Shown here piece by piece: positions 5,623 to 7,679 of a stretch of DNA of 7,679 nt. The DNA comes from an uncultured Eubacteriales bacterium (GTDB lineage: Bacteria; Bacillota; Clostridia; Oscillospirales; CAG-272). The stretch spans positions 1 to 7,679 of the forward strand of contig URSW01000075.1 of NCBI GenBank assembly GCA_900550625.1, in the 5' to 3' direction. The first letter of the stretch is position 1; every line of letters begins with the position of its first letter. Both the position numbers and the translations under genes were made by a program. The notes under the pieces were generated by a model that saw only the letters and a list, made by a program, of their open reading frames with translations, searched no databases and had not been told where the DNA came from.

Positions 5623-6858
5623 ATGTCAATACCTGTTCCTGAGAAAAGAATAGCCGAATTCGAAAACCGAGGCTTCGGAATGTTCATCCACTGGGGGCTT
5701 TATTCCCAGCTCGCACGCGGAGAGTGGGCGATGGATCTTCTCCATATCCCTAAAGACGAATACGAGAAGCTTGCCGACACCTTCACCGCTGAAAACTTCG
5801 ATGCCCGCAAGATCGCCGCACTCGCAAAGCGCGCCGGGATGAAGTACATCACTCTCACCACGCGCCATCACGACGGCTTCTCCCTTTACGATACCTGCGG
5901 ACTGTCCGACTACGACGCTCCCCACTCCGCCGCGGGACGCGACCTTATAAAGGAATTCGTCGAGGCATGCCGTGCCGAGGACATCCTTCCGATGTTCTAT
6001 CACACGACCCTTGATTGGCACGTTGATTCCTTCAACAACGATTTCCCCGCATATCTTCAGTATCTGCGCGATTCCGTAGAGATCCTCTGCTCAAATTACG
6101 GCAAGATCGGCGGACTGTGGTTCGACGGAAACTGGAGCAAGCAGGACGCGGATTGGGAGGAAGACAAGCTTTACGAGGTGATCCGCCGCCATCAGCCCGA
6201 TGCGATAATCGTAAACAATACGGGGCTGAACGCGCAGGGACACGCCGGAAACATCGAGCTTGACAGCGTGACCTTCGAGCAGGGACGCCCCGAGCCGATG
6301 AACCGCGAGGGCATGCCGAAATATCTCGCCGCCGAGATGTGCCAAACGATGAACGATCATTGGGGCTGCGGCGGAGACGATTTCAACTACAAATCCCTGC
6401 CCGAGCTTATAGAAACGCTCTGCGCCTGCCGCAAGGTCGGTGCGAACTACCTTCTCAACGTCGGCCCCGACGGAAGCGGTGCGATAACGCAGATGCAGGA
6501 GGCTCTCCTCTGCGGAATCGGCAGCTGGATCGGATGCACCGGAGATGCTTTCTACGAAGCGAAGCCATGCGGTGTCCACGGTGTCGGCAAGGATTTCATG
6601 CTTCGCCGCGGCGACCGCTGCTACGCTTACATACACGGTCTTACTATCCAGGGCGACGCAAGCGTTACCGTTGAGAAGGCGAATACCGGCTGGAAGAACT
6701 TCAACGGTGTCGATGCAAAGATAAAGAGCGTCCGCTGGACCGACAACGGCGAAGAGCTCCGCTTTGAGCAGGACGGCTCCGACGCGCGCATCTTCGCAAC
6801 CGGATTCCCCTACGGCACAAGCCTTGTCGTGCGTGTTGCCGAGATCGAGACCTGCTGA
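5623..6858 (+). CDS. Alpha-L-fucosidase, glycoside hydrolase family 29
   Basis: A 411-residue GH29 enzyme that hydrolyses terminal alpha-L-fucose by a retaining mechanism. The family's N-terminal signature is FENRGFGMFIHWGLYSQLARGEW (residues 13-35). It is followed by KYITLTTRHHDGFSLYDT (74-91; H82 and H83 bind fucose), FYHTTLDWH (125-133), and GGLWFDGNW (163-171) with D168 as predicted nucleophile. ANYLLNVGPDGSG (274-286) closes the barrel. Only a short beta domain (~320-411) follows, with no carbohydrate-binding module. There is no signal peptide, so the enzyme is probably cytoplasmic and acts on imported small fucosides. AAGAGG 6 bp upstream supports the ATG. It is the only plus-strand gene, divergent from radC and convergent with the PqqD-like gene. 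The acid/base residue is poorly conserved in GH29 and is not assigned here. Substrate linkage (alpha-1,2, -1,3/4 or -1,6) cannot be told from sequence. Confidence 0.93.
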   Translation: MSIPVPEKRIAEFENRGFGMFIHWGLYSQLARGEWAMDLLHIPKDEYEKLADTFTAENFDARKIAALAKRAGMKYITLTTRHHDGFSLYDTCGLSDYDAPHSAAGRDLIKEFVEACRAEDILPMFYHTTLDWHVDSFNNDFPAYLQYLRDSVEILCSNYGKIGGLWFDGNWSKQDADWEEDKLYEVIRRHQPDAIIVNNTGLNAQGHAGNIELDSVTFEQGRPEPMNREGMPKYLAAEMCQTMNDHWGCGGDDFNYKSLPELIETLCACRKVGANYLLNVGPDGSGAITQMQEALLCGIGSWIGCTGDAFYEAKPCGVHGVGKDFMLRRGDRCYAYIHGLTIQGDASVTVEKANTGWKNFNGVDAKIKSVRWTDNGEELRFEQDGSDARIFATGFPYGTSLVVRVAEIETC

Positions 6859-6874
6859 AGCACGATCAATATTA

Positions 6875-6916
6875 AACGCCGTTCGAAACAAAGGCTGTTT
6901 CCGGACGGCGTTTTTT
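6875..6916 (+). terminator. Rho-independent terminator after the fucosidase gene
   Basis: AACGCCGT (6875-6882) pairs with ACGGCGTT (6905-6912). The stem continues through GAAACA/TGTTTC with one bulged base around a short AAGGC loop, and a run of six T (6911-6916) follows. It begins 16 bp after the fucosidase stop. The opposite strand has only TTTAATATT after the hairpin, so it may weakly end the convergent PqqD-like transcript as well. Confidence 0.85.
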
Positions 6917-6940
6917 CATTTTAACGGATTTCGGAAACCG

Positions 6941-7204
6941 TCAGTCGATTATTCCGAAGCCGCGCAGCTTTTCAAAAAATTCCGCTGTATCTGACCGTGC
7001 GGTATCCTCGTCGATGTCGTATTCCCGAAGCACCGCCGATACCGCATCTTCCTCGCTCCCGAGCTCCGGAAGCATGTCCCAGATGAAGGCTCCGAGCTCG
7101 TTCAGAATGAACAGCCCGTTATTCTCCATAACCGTCTTTCCGACGGGAACAAGCACGGTGTCTCCGGCGATATCCCTTTTTATGAGTTCCTTTTTTATTT
7201 CCAT
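6941..7204 (-). CDS. PqqD family protein (RiPP recognition element)
   Basis: An 87-residue protein with the size and pattern of PqqD-like RRE domains, small winged-helix folds that bind the leader of a precursor peptide and present it to a radical SAM enzyme. Visible are an N-terminal beta region (DTVLVPVGKTVMENNGLFILN, residues 15-35), the family hallmark LNELGAFIWDML (34-45), an acidic helix, and the C-terminal FFEKLRGFGIID (76-87). The ATG follows the SPASM gene's stop by 3 bp, and GGGAG (7214-7218) lies 9 bp upstream, overlapping the end of that gene. The pair is therefore an operon and very likely a functional couple. No precursor peptide is found between this gene and the fucosidase; it would have to lie beyond the right edge or elsewhere. 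Confidence 0.85.
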   Translation of the reverse strand: MEIKKELIKRDIAGDTVLVPVGKTVMENNGLFILNELGAFIWDMLPELGSEEDAVSAVLREYDIDEDTARSDTAEFFEKLRGFGIID

Positions 7205-7207
7205 AGA

Positions 7208-7594
7208 TCATCTCTCCCGATCTGTATTTTCGTGTATGTCCGCGACGGTCAGCCGATATATCTCGTCGGTCATGCGGCAAACGTATTCCGGAACGGCATC
7301 GAAGCTGCCCTTCTCGGACATGCATACCGCCGCGCACACGCTGCACATCTCCTTTTTCGGACATGACGAGCATTTTGCGGGCAGTCGTATCGCCGCAGTC
7401 GACCGCCGAATCGTATCCCACGCCTTATCAAAGCCTTCGCTGAGCACGTCAACCGAAGGATACGGAAACATTCCGCACGGAAGCATTTTTCCGTCCCACG
7501 TCAGCCAAAAGCTCGTGCTTCCGGCGCGGCACAGCACGCCCTCGGCGGAAGGATCAACGGGACAATCTTCACGGATCGAGACTCCCTTTTTCAT
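7208..7594 (-). CDS. Radical SAM/SPASM protein, C-terminal SPASM region only
   Basis: The 128 readable codons carry the SPASM auxiliary iron-sulfur domain: LCRAGSTSFWLTWDGKMLPCGMF (residues 21-43), then C75-x2-C78-x5-C84-x2-C87-x3-C91 and a final C106 in VPEYVCRM. Such domains hold two extra [4Fe-4S] clusters in peptide-modifying radical SAM enzymes. The catalytic CxxxCxxC domain, normally ~200 residues upstream, is not present. The ATG at 7594 has no ribosome site and is internal to the family pattern, so it is not the true start. The frame continues upstream (FAKRAEN) to a TAG at 7658-7656. The gene is thus truncated or frameshifted at the window edge. It lies 3 bp upstream of the PqqD-like gene, which supports a role in RiPP-type peptide maturation; the product is unknown. 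Confidence 0.8.
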   Translation of the reverse strand: MKKGVSIREDCPVDPSAEGVLCRAGSTSFWLTWDGKMLPCGMFPYPSVDVLSEGFDKAWDTIRRSTAAIRLPAKCSSCPKKEMCSVCAAVCMSEKGSFDAVPEYVCRMTDEIYRLTVADIHENTDRER

Positions 7595-7679
7595 GTTTTC
7601 GGCGCGTTTTGCGAATGCGATTACAAGAAATGACGGAACTCCTGGGACCGTTCTTGTCTACCGCAAACGTTGCAGCGAG
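7595..7679 (-). pseudogene. Probable upstream continuation of the SPASM gene with broken frames
   Basis: No single frame is convincing here. The SPASM frame stops at TAG (7658-7656). Another frame reads RCNV...SQEFRHFL and stops at TAA (7623-7621), and a third reads AVDKNG around 7646-7663. Pieced together these resemble the linker between the radical SAM and SPASM domains, suggesting two or more indels. The piecing is by eye and uncertain. Confidence 0.35.

Noticed and set aside
6091..6891. Minus-strand 266-codon open frame
   Set aside because: It is the shadow of the alpha-L-fucosidase gene, with no recognisable domain and no ribosome site. The opposite frame has all GH29 motifs.
6867..6914. 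Tiny minus-strand peptide (MKKRRPETAFVSNGV) as a RiPP precursor next to the PqqD-like gene
   Set aside because: It lies within the terminator hairpin, has no ribosome site, and has no leader/core character.

Overview
The window looks like chromosomal DNA of an anaerobic, gut-type Firmicute (Clostridia/Oscillospiraceae-like). This is inferred from strong AGGAGG-type ribosome sites, consensus sigma-A promoters, a short clostridial-type RadC, host-glycan glycosidases without signal peptides, and radical-SAM/SPASM plus PqqD genes. No rRNA, tRNA, CRISPR array, insertion sequence or phage gene was seen. All genes except one lie on the minus strand.

Right edge (7679 to 6941, minus): the C-terminal part of a radical SAM/SPASM protein, followed 3 bp later by a PqqD-like (RRE) protein. 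This pair is typical of peptide-modifying (RiPP-type) loci. The radical SAM part is incomplete, and its reading frame appears broken in the last ~85 bp. A strong hairpin-plus-T-tract terminator (6875-6916) separates this unit from a convergent, plus-strand GH29 alpha-L-fucosidase (5623-6858) with its own promoter.

Middle (5509 to 420, minus): one apparent operon, in transcription order radC, a YhcH/YjgK/YiaL (DUF386) sugar protein, a GH36 alpha-galactosidase-type gene, and two COG0523 (CobW-type) GTPases. The gaps are 18, 7, 17 and 3 bp. The GH36 gene is split by a frameshift near 3175-3180 that separates its nucleophile from the second half of the catalytic domain, so it is either a pseudogene or a sequencing error. 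The first GTPase has the CxCC metal motif and an 80-residue His/Asp/Cys-rich insert. The second lacks CxCC and carries a C-terminal domain like that of YcgQ/TIGR03943 (DUF1980) proteins in place of the usual CobW C-terminal domain.

Left edge (395 to 1, minus): a perfect-consensus promoter (TTGACA, 16 bp, TATAAT) whose predicted start lies inside a perfect 12-1-12 palindrome. The palindrome has Fur/Zur/PerR 7-1-7 architecture with an unusual core (TGAGAGT-T-ACTCTCA). It drives, after a ~165-nt leader, the start of a ZnuB-type ABC-3 metal permease that runs off the window.

The most interesting unit is therefore 1-2522. Two dissimilar COG0523 GTPases sit next to a Fur-family-controlled metal importer, which suggests a zinc uptake and allocation module. 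The glycosidases (GH29, GH36, DUF386) suggest intracellular breakdown of fucosylated and galactosylated, possibly host, oligosaccharides.
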